Virus record (IMG/VR): IMGVR_UViG_3300017692_000001
Span: 1-62,234 of that record
DNA length: 62,234 nt
DNA from: a virus
Direction: 5' to 3' (one strand)
The notes beneath the pieces are model-generated. The model had not been told where the DNA came from. It saw only the letters and a program-made list of their open reading frames with translations, and searched no databases. Made by a program: the position numbers and the translations under genes. Of the stretch, positions 21,627-31,022 are shown piece after piece (within the stretch, counting starts at the first letter, position 1; each line of letters starts with the position of its first letter).

Positions 21627-23315
21627 TTACACCTGTGTGGTTACGAGAGCACCGGCATCGCTGACGGTGAGGCGCCAGCGCGTTCCGTTGGGGGACTTCA
21701 TGATCACGCCTTTGCCGATGCTGGTGATCTCCACGTCGTCTTTCAAGACTTGAAGAAGGCCGGTGGCACTCGTGCTGATCAATGTCTCAAAAGGTGTGCC
21801 CTGGTTAGCCGGACTCCGGGCAACCTGGAAGGCATCCAACTCGCCACCCATCAGGCTACGCCAGGCGGGCAGCGTCGAGTCGTCCTTTACATCGCCTACG
21901 CTAATGTTGGTGGTAATGCCGAGTGTTCCAACATAGTTTCGCTCACGGAAGCGAGCAGTGCCTCGACCCGACGAGATGGCCAGTTCTCCAGGAACTCCGT
22001 CGGGTCGACGCAAGGTCAGAATGCCAAGTTCTACATCGTTGTTCGCATCGGCACTCACCAGTTTCCGCCACGGGTTGTAGCTGTTGTTGACTCGGCCTTG
22101 CGTCCAAATTGCGCCAGTGCGCCAGTCGTGGAACGTCAGAAACGAATACCCGGCTGCGGCGTTGTAGTTCAGTACGGTCAACGGACCGTCAGTATCCGGC
22201 GTTGCGGGCGGCCGATTGGCAGCGTCAGCGGTCAAGAAGTAATGCCGCACGCCGGGGGTCATGGTGAAGTTGCGCGCGTTGTTCAACGTGAGATCTGACA
22301 GCGGCGTGGAATTAACCATGTCCGCGTCCATCTTCGCGTTCAGCGCCGGCACATCGGGCACCTTCTCCCAGGCAGTCCACACACCAAGAAAACGAAACCG
22401 CTGCCACGTCAAACCGAGGCGAGCCGCCCCGTCGGTTGCGCCGGCCGCCACCTGCCGCGTGGTGTGGAAATCCACGCTATCGGTTTGCACCTGCAGGTGA
22501 AAGTAGTTGTCGTTCGGTGCGTTGACTAGACCCGAGCCGAAATAGAAGCCAGTAGCTAGGAAGTTATCGAGGTTCGTTCCCACGGCCAGCGGAGACGCAC
22601 CGCCCTTGCCGTCGATGTTCAGCGCAAGGGCCGAGTCCAGTCGAATCCAGGGAGCCCACGCGCCCGTAGACTGACGACGGACATAGCGACCTCCGGTGCG
22701 CCAGTCGGAGAACACTTGATAGGTAAATGCTGCGCCACCGGTTTGATCGGTCGAATAGGCGCGCGTTTCGCACACACCGTCGTTACCGGCAGGAAGAGGC
22801 GGAAGGTTTGCGCAAGCATTGGTGGCCCACACGGCCGACTGACCACCCAACAGCGCCAAGTCGTTCAGATTACCGGTGAATTGGCTTTCACTCAGTGGCA
22901 GGATATTGGTGAGTTTTCGATTGGCTTTGTCTGCGAGATCAGTTGCGGTGGCAACGCGTTCCCATACAGCCTGAACGCCATCGCTGAAAGTCTTTCGATA
23001 GGTCGTGCCAGCAGGCACAGTATTTCCAACACCGAACGCAACCGCAAGAACGGTCGAGTAATTCGCAGTGCTGTTGGATTGGACAAGAATGTGCCAGTTG
23101 CCAGGGTCGGGCATACCGCCAATGCCTGCGCCTTGGTAGACACCGGTGCTCGGCAGCACGGCTGTTAACTCGGTGCCCGGTGCCAGAAACACAGCAGAAC
23201 CAAAATAGGTTTCATCCAGCCCGATGAAAGTTTGGGGCGGACGGTTAGCCACTTTCCCAAGGCCGATCGCCTCCTTGGTGAAAGGCGTTGCTACGCGAGG
23301 AACGATATTTCCCAT
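21627..23315 (-). CDS. Tail fibre with repeated pyocin-knob-like domains (562 aa)
   Basis: Several copies of a knob-like module are visible: GVYQGAGIGGMPDPGNWHIL with FSDGVQAVWERVA, TGFYFGSGLVNAPNDNYFHL with FLGVWTAWEKV, and two copies containing FSDWRTGGRYVRRQ or FHDWRTGAIWTQGR followed by a W-I/R-K-L end. Such modules occur in tail fibres and R-pyocins. The C-terminal 100 residues are different and may be the receptor-contacting tip. Likely trimeric receptor-binding protein. Confidence 0.75.
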   Translation of the reverse strand: MGNIVPRVATPFTKEAIGLGKVANRPPQTFIGLDETYFGSAVFLAPGTELTAVLPSTGVYQGAGIGGMPDPGNWHILVQSNSTANYSTVLAVAFGVGNTVPAGTTYRKTFSDGVQAVWERVATATDLADKANRKLTNILPLSESQFTGNLNDLALLGGQSAVWATNACANLPPLPAGNDGVCETRAYSTDQTGGAAFTYQVFSDWRTGGRYVRRQSTGAWAPWIRLDSALALNIDGKGGASPLAVGTNLDNFLATGFYFGSGLVNAPNDNYFHLQVQTDSVDFHTTRQVAAGATDGAARLGLTWQRFRFLGVWTAWEKVPDVPALNAKMDADMVNSTPLSDLTLNNARNFTMTPGVRHYFLTADAANRPPATPDTDGPLTVLNYNAAAGYSFLTFHDWRTGAIWTQGRVNNSYNPWRKLVSADANNDVELGILTLRRPDGVPGELAISSGRGTARFRERNYVGTLGITTNISVGDVKDDSTLPAWRSLMGGELDAFQVARSPANQGTPFETLISTSATGLLQVLKDDVEITSIGKGVIMKSPNGTRWRLTVSDAGALVTTQV

Positions 23316-23318
23316 GAC

Positions 23319-24038
23319 TTAGACCCCCACCACGACAGAGAACGAAATACCAGCACCGGTCGACGTGCGGCGCGAAGCCCACATATAGAGCCAGGGCGAC
23401 TCGACCACCACAGCGTCAGCGGCCATCACGGTCGACGCGGCGATCGTCAGGTCAGCCAGCTTCACGGCAGTGGTGATGTCGTTGACGTTACTGACCATGA
23501 TGTCGACGATCACCTGGCCAGCGCCCGACGTGGTCTTGCCGAACAGTTGAATGGTGCGCAGCGGCAGCTTCACCTGCACAGCCGGCGACACGGCAACACT
23601 GCCGTCGGAGTTGTTGAACAGGTTGGTTGTCTGACCGACGGTGCCGAGGCTTGCGGCCAGGCCGTTCAGACCTGCCACGAACTGCGCGTTGGTCAGCCCC
23701 GAGGCGCCCAATGGCTCCAGGTTGGCGATGCTCGGCGTACCGGCCAGCGCGGTGCCTTGCGACAGGTTCTGCCACATCGTCTGCCCGATCTGCACGGGCG
23801 ACGTGCCGGTCAGGTCATAGACGCTGGTCGACCGCACGAAGTCGCCGACAGCAGCACCGGCGAATGCGGTCTTGACCTTGTAGTCGGTGAAGGCGAATTC
23901 CCGATCGGCGGCTTGCCCGCTGCCGGGTGCCGTGGTGGCCACGACTTGCAGGGCAAACGAGCCGTCGTTCATATCGACCCACTTCTCGCGGATCTCGTAG
24001 TTTGGCGGCTCGGCCAGGGCTTTCAGTTGGTCAGACAT
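23319..24038 (-). CDS. Tail appendage or fibre-base protein (239 aa)
   Basis: AAAGGAAGCAACC precedes the ATG. N-terminus (MSDQLKALAEPPNYEIREKW) then a beta-rich region and a final strand-rich domain (WLYMWASRRTSTGAGISFSV). No catalytic motif. Adjacent to the fibre gene on one side and the spanin genes on the other. Structural by context. Confidence 0.55.
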   Translation of the reverse strand: MSDQLKALAEPPNYEIREKWVDMNDGSFALQVVATTAPGSGQAADREFAFTDYKVKTAFAGAAVGDFVRSTSVYDLTGTSPVQIGQTMWQNLSQGTALAGTPSIANLEPLGASGLTNAQFVAGLNGLAASLGTVGQTTNLFNNSDGSVAVSPAVQVKLPLRTIQLFGKTTSGAGQVIVDIMVSNVNDITTAVKLADLTIAASTVMAADAVVVESPWLYMWASRRTSTGAGISFSVVVGV

Positions 24039-24050
24039 GGTTGCTTCCTT

Positions 24051-24593
24051 TCAGTTTGCGGGTTGTGCTGCTTCGACTGCAGCGCGGTCATTCAAGATGA
24101 TCCGGCGAAGGACCATCACTTCGGAATCTCGGCGTTCAAGATCTCGACGGAGCGCGTCGACCACCGGGACGCCGGCAGTAAGCTGTTGGTCGAGGGTGAT
24201 GGATCGATCTGCGAGAACTCGGCAGTCAGCGGGGCCAGCTTCAGCGAGGGCGCGATAACGGGTGGCACGGTCTTCGGCGCCGCGCTGCAGCCGGTCAGCA
24301 CGATCAGCATCGTCACGACGAGCAGCAGCAAGGCGGTCACGTTCTTGAGCGAATTCATTGAGGGCTTTCGTTTGTTCGACTTCATGGTTGCGCTGCACAG
24401 CAGCAAGTTGGCCGGCGTACCGGTTGGCGAGGTTGATCCGGGCATCGGTCTCAGCCTTGCGCTCGGCGATCTCGGTCTTCAGATCCAGCCGGGTGTCGAG
24501 CAGTTCGATGTGCTGGAAGACCAGGCGTCCGGCCGCACCGATCAGCAGCACGACGAGCGTGCCGATGACGAAGCGTTGCACGTTCGAGATCAT
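24051..24593 (-). CDS. Rz: Inner-membrane spanin, Rz-like (180 aa)
   Basis: An N-terminal membrane anchor (FVIGTLVVLLIGAAGRLVF) is followed by a long periplasmic coiled coil (ELLDTRLDLKTEIAERKAET to QERDRLAAARRDDADRADRL), the standard i-spanin plan. A separate lipoprotein frame is embedded inside it, and its ATG overlaps the endolysin stop (24590-24593). With the o-spanin it should fuse inner and outer membranes in the last step of lysis. Confidence 0.8.
   Translation of the reverse strand: MISNVQRFVIGTLVVLLIGAAGRLVFQHIELLDTRLDLKTEIAERKAETDARINLANRYAGQLAAVQRNHEVEQTKALNEFAQERDRLAAARRDDADRADRLQRGAEDRATRYRALAEAGPADCRVLADRSITLDQQLTAGVPVVDALRRDLERRDSEVMVLRRIILNDRAAVEAAQPAN
24116..24358 (-). CDS. 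Rz1: Outer-membrane spanin lipoprotein, Rz1-like, embedded in Rz (80 aa)
   Basis: A shifted frame wholly inside the Rz gene encodes MNSLKNVTALLLLVVTMLIV followed by LTGC, a strong lipobox (Cys24), and a short proline-containing periplasmic part (AAPKTVPPVIAPSLKLAPL). Size, lipobox and nesting are diagnostic of Rz1. An alternative ATG lies nine codons upstream (24385); neither has a strong ribosome site. Confidence 0.75.
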   Translation of the reverse strand: MNSLKNVTALLLLVVTMLIVLTGCSAAPKTVPPVIAPSLKLAPLTAEFSQIDPSPSTNSLLPASRWSTRSVEILNAEIPK

Positions 24594-25216
24594 GCGAGTG
24601 CCGCCTTCACGACGTTGACCAGGCGCAGCACCTTGTCCATGCCGATCGTGCCGCCGTTGACCTTCTGACGGATGGCCACAGGATCACCGATCAGCGCGTC
24701 AGGCACCTTGCCCTCCCACCAGGCGATTGCGATCGGCAACGCGCCTTCGGGCAGACCGGCCAGGTCAGGGTTGCCGGCGAGATCCACGCCGACCTTCCGG
24801 CCGGTCTGTAGGTAGTTGTCGTATCCGGTAAGACCGATGACGCCGCGGCCACGGTAACGCCAGCCCGAGTCTGGCCGGGTGTTCCCCATGCGGCCACCGT
24901 AGACAAAGTTGGCCAGCTTCTCGGGGTTGCGCATGTACGGCACTTCGCTGGCCAACGTCTTGAAGCGCGACGGCCACACGACCATCAGCCGGCCGGGCGT
25001 GGAGTAATACAGGCTCTCTTCCATCTTCGTCAGCATCTCCGATTCGTGGAGGATGGTGGGAAGGAAGTCGAGCAGTTCGACCGGGCCTTTGCTGAAGGTG
25101 GTCGGCTTGATGTTGGCGGCGAACGATCCGCTCCAACGATCAGCGATGAAGGGAGAGCAGCCGCACTTCAGGAGCACGGACTGCCAGGTTTGCTTGGAGG
25201 CGGGGAGTGAAATCAT
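24590..25216 (-). CDS. Endolysin, glycoside hydrolase family 19 type (208 aa)
   Basis: Family 19 (chitinase-like lysozyme) landmarks are present: FLPTILHESEMLTKMEESLY with the catalytic Glu region, YSTPGRLMVVWPSRF, FVYGGRMGNTRPDSGWRYRG, and RGVIGLTGYDNYLQTG. It should cut the glycan strand of peptidoglycan. The start at 25216 (MISLPASKQ) has AAAGG six bases upstream. No signal peptide is visible, so export needs a holin. Confidence 0.85.
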   Translation of the reverse strand: MISLPASKQTWQSVLLKCGCSPFIADRWSGSFAANIKPTTFSKGPVELLDFLPTILHESEMLTKMEESLYYSTPGRLMVVWPSRFKTLASEVPYMRNPEKLANFVYGGRMGNTRPDSGWRYRGRGVIGLTGYDNYLQTGRKVGVDLAGNPDLAGLPEGALPIAIAWWEGKVPDALIGDPVAIRQKVNGGTIGMDKVLRLVNVVKAALA

Positions 25217-25298
25217 GACCATCCTTTCGAGTGGCCGTGATTTTATCCGGGAGGGGGTTTGTGGTATCGGAGACCGCGCCAAGGTCGTCCGACTTGTG

Positions 25299-27476
25299 CT
25301 AGACGTTGATCGTGAACACCTTCGGCGTGCCAACCACCCACCCTGTGACATTGCTGAAGGCTTGGATGTTTTCCCATGCGCTGTTGTCGTGAGACCCCTG
25401 CAGCACGAAGTCCTTCGGCGATCGGCCAGCATGCCCCTGTTCGGCCTGCATCCATAGCGCGATCTGTCGGATCACCGTCTCAGCGCCAAGGTCGACCGAG
25501 ATCCAGTGCGGTGCCGGCGAACCGTCGCTGACCCACGAGCCGCTTGTGAAGTTGTTGAACTCGTTGTCGAATGCCTTGGCCCCGCGGTTGTCACCTGGCC
25601 CGTAGTAATCCGACTGGTAGGCCGGCATGCTCGGGTTCGTGACGTCGCTGCCGCCGACCAGGTTGCGCAGTTCGACTTCCTGCAGCGAGGTGTAGTCACC
25701 GCCATAGCCACCGTTGTTCGATGTCATGTAGAGCCGGTAGTAGCGATACGGGCCGGCAGGATTGCTTGGCTCGGCGGGCACATCGATAGGCGTGGCAATC
25801 CGGTACACGTTCGGGAAGCCATCGCTGAACGACGGTCCGTCGACCACCGACGTGATGAGCGACCAGGTCGAGTTGTCGTTCGATCCGTGGATCGTGAAAC
25901 TGCGAGGCCCGCGCTCGGGGCTACCGTACTGTGCCCACAGCCGAAGCTCAGACACAGCGAAGGAGCCGCCCGTATCGACTGTGCCGACATACGGTGGCCC
26001 TGACGACCAACTCGATCGTTCTGCACTAAGCGCGGTGCCGGCGTGACCGTTGGTCTTCTGGCCATCGATCGCATAGGAAAACGTCCGGCTTTCGTACTGA
26101 TCGCTTTGCGTGGTGAGCATCGTCGGATAGAAGATGTTCGCGCCGCCCGGCTGCTCCGACATCTCCATCTCATTGATGCCCGAGTAGGACGATGACGTCC
26201 GGGTCACGGTGATCTTGTAGTAGCGATACGGCACAGCATCCGGCCGGCCGCCCGTGCCATCCCACGCCTTGTAGCCTTCAGGCAGGGCGTAGTAGAGATT
26301 GGCCACGGTCAACTTCGCACGGAAGTCATAGCTGCCGTCTCCGCGGAACTTGCCAACACCCACGTAGAAGGGTCCGTTTCCAGCCAGCGCCGCGGTGCGT
26401 TGGAACGACGAGTTGCGATAGAAACCGACGGTCTTGGCCGTCGCGTCCAATGCGGCACCGATCACATCGCCCTGACCGAGACTGCTGCCATCGGTGTAGC
26501 CGTCGAACTTGGCCAGGATCGTGCCGGCGCTGTCCATGATCACGATCGCACCGTAGCCGTTCGAGACGGTCGACGCGATGCCGAACTCGGCGAACCACTT
26601 GCCGCTGGTCTTCGGCAAGGTCAATTGGGCGTACTGCTCGACGTCGGTAGCGGTCGCCGTGAGGTTCGAGTCGCTGAGGGTGAAACCGGTGCCGCGCCGA
26701 TTCGGATCGAAGGATGCAACGACAGGCTCGGGCTCTCCGGGGTTCGGGAACGCGGCTGTCGGCGGTGCGAAGTTGGCGGTGTAGCGCGCGACCTTGCTGA
26801 CGCGGAACTCGTCGATCCGCATGCCGTATGCCAGCACGCCGCCCCACCCGATGTAGAAGCCATTGAGTTGGCTATCAGCCAGGCGGGTATAGGTGAGCGC
26901 GCCGATGCTCGATGTGACTTCGACGCCATTGATGAACAGCCGCAGTTGCGTGCCCGTGCCGACCAGCGCGATGTGCACAGGCGTGTTCAGTGGGATGTTC
27001 ACGCCTTGATCGAACACAGCGTTGTAGAGCCACAGGCCGCTGTCCGGCACCGCGACATCGAGCAGGATGCGATTCGATGCAGGGATGCGCAACTGGATCG
27101 GGGAATACTGCTGGCCCTGTGTGTACGAGAACAGCGGTTGCGGTGTGTCCGCATTGAAGGAAGTCATGACGACCTGCGCTTCGATGGTGAACGGCTTCGC
27201 GGCGAAGTTGAAGTCGTCGATCGGGGTGACGATGAGACCTCCCGGGTTGTAGTCGAAGCGACCGATACCTGTGCCGAAGACAGGATTGGTCGTCGAGATG
27301 GTCGACCCGCTGGTGCCGCGGTTGGTCACGGTCTTGCCGGTGCCCGATGAGTCGGTGAACACGGTCGATCCGTCGGTGCCGTCCATGTGCAGGAGCAGCG
27401 CAACATCGCCGACCGCAGCAGCAGCCAGTTGGCGCGCCGCGGCCAGGATGCCACGCATCACAGGGCTGAACTTCAT
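25299..27476 (-). CDS. Large receptor-binding tail protein with several carbohydrate-binding-like domains (725 aa)
   Basis: ATG at 27476 overlaps the upstream stop and has CGGAG before it. In order: a LamG/concanavalin-like domain (about residues 22-240, FTIEAQVVMTSF, RLFINGVEVTSSIG), a SPRY-like domain (about 250-400, KWFAEFGIASTVSNGYGAIV, YVGVGKFRGDGSYDFRAKL), and two F5/8-type-C (discoidin) domains (about 405-560 and 570-725; PRSFTIHGSNDNSTWSLI and PKDFVLQGSHDNSAWENI are the paired signatures). Probably binds host surface glycans. It ends the tail module before the lysis genes. Confidence 0.75.
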   Translation of the reverse strand: MKFSPVMRGILAAARQLAAAAVGDVALLLHMDGTDGSTVFTDSSGTGKTVTNRGTSGSTISTTNPVFGTGIGRFDYNPGGLIVTPIDDFNFAAKPFTIEAQVVMTSFNADTPQPLFSYTQGQQYSPIQLRIPASNRILLDVAVPDSGLWLYNAVFDQGVNIPLNTPVHIALVGTGTQLRLFINGVEVTSSIGALTYTRLADSQLNGFYIGWGGVLAYGMRIDEFRVSKVARYTANFAPPTAAFPNPGEPEPVVASFDPNRRGTGFTLSDSNLTATATDVEQYAQLTLPKTSGKWFAEFGIASTVSNGYGAIVIMDSAGTILAKFDGYTDGSSLGQGDVIGAALDATAKTVGFYRNSSFQRTAALAGNGPFYVGVGKFRGDGSYDFRAKLTVANLYYALPEGYKAWDGTGGRPDAVPYRYYKITVTRTSSSYSGINEMEMSEQPGGANIFYPTMLTTQSDQYESRTFSYAIDGQKTNGHAGTALSAERSSWSSGPPYVGTVDTGGSFAVSELRLWAQYGSPERGPRSFTIHGSNDNSTWSLITSVVDGPSFSDGFPNVYRIATPIDVPAEPSNPAGPYRYYRLYMTSNNGGYGGDYTSLQEVELRNLVGGSDVTNPSMPAYQSDYYGPGDNRGAKAFDNEFNNFTSGSWVSDGSPAPHWISVDLGAETVIRQIALWMQAEQGHAGRSPKDFVLQGSHDNSAWENIQAFSNVTGWVVGTPKVFTINV

Positions 27477-28159
27477 GCGAGATCTCCGGTGAGCACCCAC
27501 ACGTTTGTGTCGATCTTCGTGAGTGCGACCTGCGACCACTGAGCCCGCATGCCGAGAGTGAGCGGCGCTGCCACGTTCACCGTCACACCGCTGGCCGCGA
27601 CGATCGTGGTCTTGCCGGCGCCGCGCTGCAGTACCGGGATCGTGGTCTTGATCGGGATGGCCGCGGTGCTGTTGCTTGGCACGGTGAGGGTGTTGGCGCT
27701 GGCCACGTTCATGTGAATGCCGCCCGCGCCGTCGGCCACCACCAACGTGGTCGAATCGGTCGGGATGCGTGGGTCAGCGGGCAGATCCGACACAGCACCA
27801 CCGGTAGGAACGAGCGACCAGGCGTTGCCGACGTACTGGTAGCGCGCATCCTCGTCGTCGACCCACGTCGACCAACCCTCTTTCGGAACGAAGAACTCCC
27901 ACGCCGGGGTCGTCAGATCCGCAGACCAGCGAGCCAGGTTGCCGGCCTTGCCCGACCAGGCGCCGGTGGGATTGCCACCGACGATGTAGGCAGCGCCGTC
28001 GGCCGGACTACCAGGTGGTGCCGAGAGATCCTTGTCGAGCACGCGAGGCTGGATGAGCAGATCGAAGCCGCGGAACTGCCGCATGAGTTCGGCGTAGTGC
28101 TCTTCGCCGAGATTGCCGTTCACCAGCAGGCCGAGATTGGGACCGGATTTCAACGTCAT
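27473..28159 (-). CDS. Tail protein with DUF2793 domain (228 aa)
   Basis: Residues 30-115 match DUF2793: VLDKDLSAPPGSPADGAAYI, VGGNPTGAWSGKAGNLARWS, and WEFFVPKEGWSTWVDDEDAR. This domain is common in phage tail-tip and fibre-associated proteins. The C-terminal half is beta-rich. Between the tail hub genes and the large receptor-binding protein, so it probably links the two. Confidence 0.75.
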   Translation of the reverse strand: MTLKSGPNLGLLVNGNLGEEHYAELMRQFRGFDLLIQPRVLDKDLSAPPGSPADGAAYIVGGNPTGAWSGKAGNLARWSADLTTPAWEFFVPKEGWSTWVDDEDARYQYVGNAWSLVPTGGAVSDLPADPRIPTDSTTLVVADGAGGIHMNVASANTLTVPSNSTAAIPIKTTIPVLQRGAGKTTIVAASGVTVNVAAPLTLGMRAQWSQVALTKIDTNVWVLTGDLA

Positions 28160-28170
28160 GGTGTTTTCCT

Positions 28171-29046
28171 TCAGGGGGTTTTGCCGCCGAGCGACGTGCC
28201 GAGGCGGTAGCCAAGGCCATAGGGTTGGGTGATGGAGTAGGACAGTTCGAGGCGGTAGCCCTGCAGCGAGAGCAGGCCATCACGTTTGCTGTTCAAGAGG
28301 ATGTACCCGGTCATGTTGCCCGCGCCGCTGACGCCGCCGTCGATCATCCAGGCAGTGACGGTTGCCGCGGTGAGCGAAATTGACGTGAGCGTGGTTTCCT
28401 CGGTGTGCCGCAACGTGCCAGCGCTGTCGAAAAACCGCAGCACGGTCGTCTGGCCATCCTCCGGGTTCACAGAGGCTGCAACGTGATCGACCAGTATGTC
28501 GGCCTGCGTCACTCGATTTCGTGAGGCCCAGGACACCACCACGGGGCTCGGGGACCCTGCGGTGAGATTGACGGGGTATCCAAACCACGGATTGCCGGCC
28601 ACTTTGACCTGGCCCGGTGGGTAGGGGCGCGCAAAACGGAACTGCATCAGCAGGGTGTTCGGCGGGGCCGCGGCGATCGGCAAGAGCGGGCTGCGCACCG
28701 TCTGCGGCAGCACCTTCACCCCGAGCGTCTGGCCGGCGAGCGCTGGCACGGTGTCCGCGGCGATCGCGTCTTCGTAGAAGAACAGGATCTCACCAGCAGG
28801 GTGCGCCGCGGGGATGGTGTCTGCGCAGCCCCGGGCGACGGTGAAGTAGGTGTCGCCTACCTCGACCAACCTGACGATCTCCTTGCCGATCATGATTCCT
28901 TCGCCGATCACGCGGCTGTCGCCGGATGACGTCTTGAGGCTGACGATGTCGAAGCGCGTATCGAGCGGCGCCACACCGTTGGCCAGGTTGGCCACCGTTG
29001 CGAAGCTGCCACTGAGACCGCGGACTGTGTAGTCGGTATCTGCCAT
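28171..29046 (-). CDS. Tail-tip protein (291 aa)
   Basis: Begins MADTDYTVRGLSGSFATVAN and contains the segment IGEGIMIGKEIVRLVEVGDT followed by FTVARGCADTIPAAHPAGE, typical of the C-terminal part of tail hub proteins that in other phages is fused to the hub. Here it is a separate gene just after the hub (29055-31022). Structural by similarity of plan and place. Confidence 0.6.
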   Translation of the reverse strand: MADTDYTVRGLSGSFATVANLANGVAPLDTRFDIVSLKTSSGDSRVIGEGIMIGKEIVRLVEVGDTYFTVARGCADTIPAAHPAGEILFFYEDAIAADTVPALAGQTLGVKVLPQTVRSPLLPIAAAPPNTLLMQFRFARPYPPGQVKVAGNPWFGYPVNLTAGSPSPVVVSWASRNRVTQADILVDHVAASVNPEDGQTTVLRFFDSAGTLRHTEETTLTSISLTAATVTAWMIDGGVSGAGNMTGYILLNSKRDGLLSLQGYRLELSYSITQPYGLGYRLGTSLGGKTP

Positions 29047-29054
29047 GTGTGCCC

Positions 29055-31022
29055 TTATGGTGCTGGCGGGACATAGCCGCAGTAGTTGGCCGTGGTCGAC
29101 GGCATGTCGTCGCTGGTGGGCGCGCCGTTGCGGATGGCCAGGCGATAGCTGGCATTGGCCGACTGGCCCTGCTCCAGCACCGCGCCAGCGTAGCCCGACT
29201 CTTCCGTGATCTGCGCAAAGTCAGCGGGCGACATGGTACGGGCAAGCACGACATACGGGATCTCGAACACTTCGTGCCGGCCCACGCACGGGTTGGTGAC
29301 GGGCGGCGTCCATGTGGTCGGCTGGTTACTGACCGCAGGCGTCGACGGCAGGCCAAAGACATCCTGCACACCCGCCACCTTGACCTTGCCGTCGAGCAGC
29401 GTGCCATCCCTGAACGTGACGACCCGCACGACGGTGGCGCCGATGTTGCGGCTCGGGTCGCGCAGCACGAAGCAGTCACCTGGTCGCAAGCCACTGCCAC
29501 GCCGATCGAGCGTGACGTCGAACTTCCGAAGCTCGCGGCCCACCACCCGCAGTTCGCGTTGTGCGACCCGTGTGGCCAGCGCCGGGGTCGGCAGGCCCAG
29601 GTAGGTCTTCGACTGCGAGACGATCGCACCACCGGTAGCCTGGATAGCACCGATGTTCTGCACACGGACCTGCGACTCCTTGTCGGTGATCGGGTCGTAG
29701 TAGGTGACTTTGATCTCGTTGGTGTAGTTGCCACCGCTGGCCACGGGCGCGGCGTCGACGGACAGCAGACCGGACGTGGCATCGAACACCGGCAGTTCCG
29801 CGACAACGTAGTCCTGGCGGATCAGCTTGATCGTGATCTGCGCAGTCTCCTTGTCTTCGTAGATCGTGGCGTTGACATGGTCGAGCATGTTCTGCACGAA
29901 CGACTCGATGGTATCGCCGCGGCTCCAGCGCACACACACCCCGAAACCCTCGTTGAACGCTTGCACCGCGGCGCCTTCCCAAGCAGCAGTCTTGAGCGCA
30001 GCCGGATCGATGCCACGGCCCCACTCGACATTCGTCAGCGCCTCATAGATGACGTGAATGATGTTCTGCGCATGGATGTTCGCGGTCGACGTGACTTCGT
30101 CGGCAGTGGTTGGCCGGGTCATCACGATGAGCGCATGCGACGGCAAAAAGGGCACGTCGTTGGACCAGCCCTTCGTGTTGCGCCGCATGCGCATCTTCCA
30201 GACCTTCGGGTACGGGTTCATCGAACTGATGAGACCGTCATAGAACATGGTGGCCACACCGCGGAAGTCGGGCTGATCGCCGCCGAGCATTGCCTTCAGC
30301 GCGGCCGGCGCGACCTGCGTGGCTTCGCCCATGAGCATGTGGCACAGACCGTCGATGCCGCCTTCGCCGCTGGTGCCGCCGAACAGGTCACGCGCCGAGA
30401 TCTGAAACGACGTGCTGGCGAGCACGCGACCAGTATTGACCGGTGGCTTGAAAGAGCCCGGGTCGGTGCTCTCCGAAGGATCGTAGGGTGAGCCGTCCTG
30501 ATGCACGACCTGGATCGTCATCTGCGCATCAGCGGGTGAGGCTGCAGCGTCCAACCATTCGTAGAAGTTCACGCGATCGCGCATGGCCGTCTTCACCGAT
30601 AGCTGACCGTCATAGATCGCAAGTATCTCGTAGATACCGTCGATGCTGACCGGACGCAGTGTCGTGGTGCCGCCCTCCATCGTGGTGAGCATCCGGGTCG
30701 AGCCGATGATCTGCACGTACTGCTGGCCAACGAAACTCGGCTTGAACACCAGGTAAAAGATCAGGGCGTCGTAGCCCGGGTTGTATTCGTATATCTCCAG
30801 TTGCACGCTCGTGGCCACCGGATAGGTCTGCGGCTGCGACCAGTCGATAGGCACAGGCGCGTTCTCTTCGGTCTTGGCCGCGTTCTCGGGGAACGGCCAT
30901 GCCGACTTGTCGCCGACACGGATCTCGACCAGTTCGTCGATCGGGCCACGACACAGGCCCATGTGCATGCCGAGCGAGTAGTCGTAGCCGATGATCTGCT
31001 CGGAACTTCCACCTTTACTCAT
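29055..31022 (-). CDS. Central tail hub / tip attachment protein (655 aa)
   Basis: Matches the class of siphovirus hub proteins (gpJ-like, phage-tail_3): an N-terminal GYDYSLGMHMGLCRGPIDEL, GDKSAWPF, a middle domain with WGRGIDPAALKTAAWEGAAV and ICVRWSRGDTIESFVQNMLD-like text, and C-terminal beta domains (KTYLGLPTPALATRVAQREL, GLRPGDCFVLRDPSRN). It should close the tail tube end and hold the fibres. Its ATG overlaps the stop of the small gene upstream. Confidence 0.75.
   Translation of the reverse strand: MSKGGSSEQIIGYDYSLGMHMGLCRGPIDELVEIRVGDKSAWPFPENAAKTEENAPVPIDWSQPQTYPVATSVQLEIYEYNPGYDALIFYLVFKPSFVGQQYVQIIGSTRMLTTMEGGTTTLRPVSIDGIYEILAIYDGQLSVKTAMRDRVNFYEWLDAAASPADAQMTIQVVHQDGSPYDPSESTDPGSFKPPVNTGRVLASTSFQISARDLFGGTSGEGGIDGLCHMLMGEATQVAPAALKAMLGGDQPDFRGVATMFYDGLISSMNPYPKVWKMRMRRNTKGWSNDVPFLPSHALIVMTRPTTADEVTSTANIHAQNIIHVIYEALTNVEWGRGIDPAALKTAAWEGAAVQAFNEGFGVCVRWSRGDTIESFVQNMLDHVNATIYEDKETAQITIKLIRQDYVVAELPVFDATSGLLSVDAAPVASGGNYTNEIKVTYYDPITDKESQVRVQNIGAIQATGGAIVSQSKTYLGLPTPALATRVAQRELRVVGRELRKFDVTLDRRGSGLRPGDCFVLRDPSRNIGATVVRVVTFRDGTLLDGKVKVAGVQDVFGLPSTPAVSNQPTTWTPPVTNPCVGRHEVFEIPYVVLARTMSPADFAQITEESGYAGAVLEQGQSANASYRLAIRNGAPTSDDMPSTTANYCGYVPPAP

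Noticed and set aside
23232-24668. 478-codon plus-strand frame
   Set aside because: Antisense to tail and spanin genes that have clear signatures; no translation start signal.
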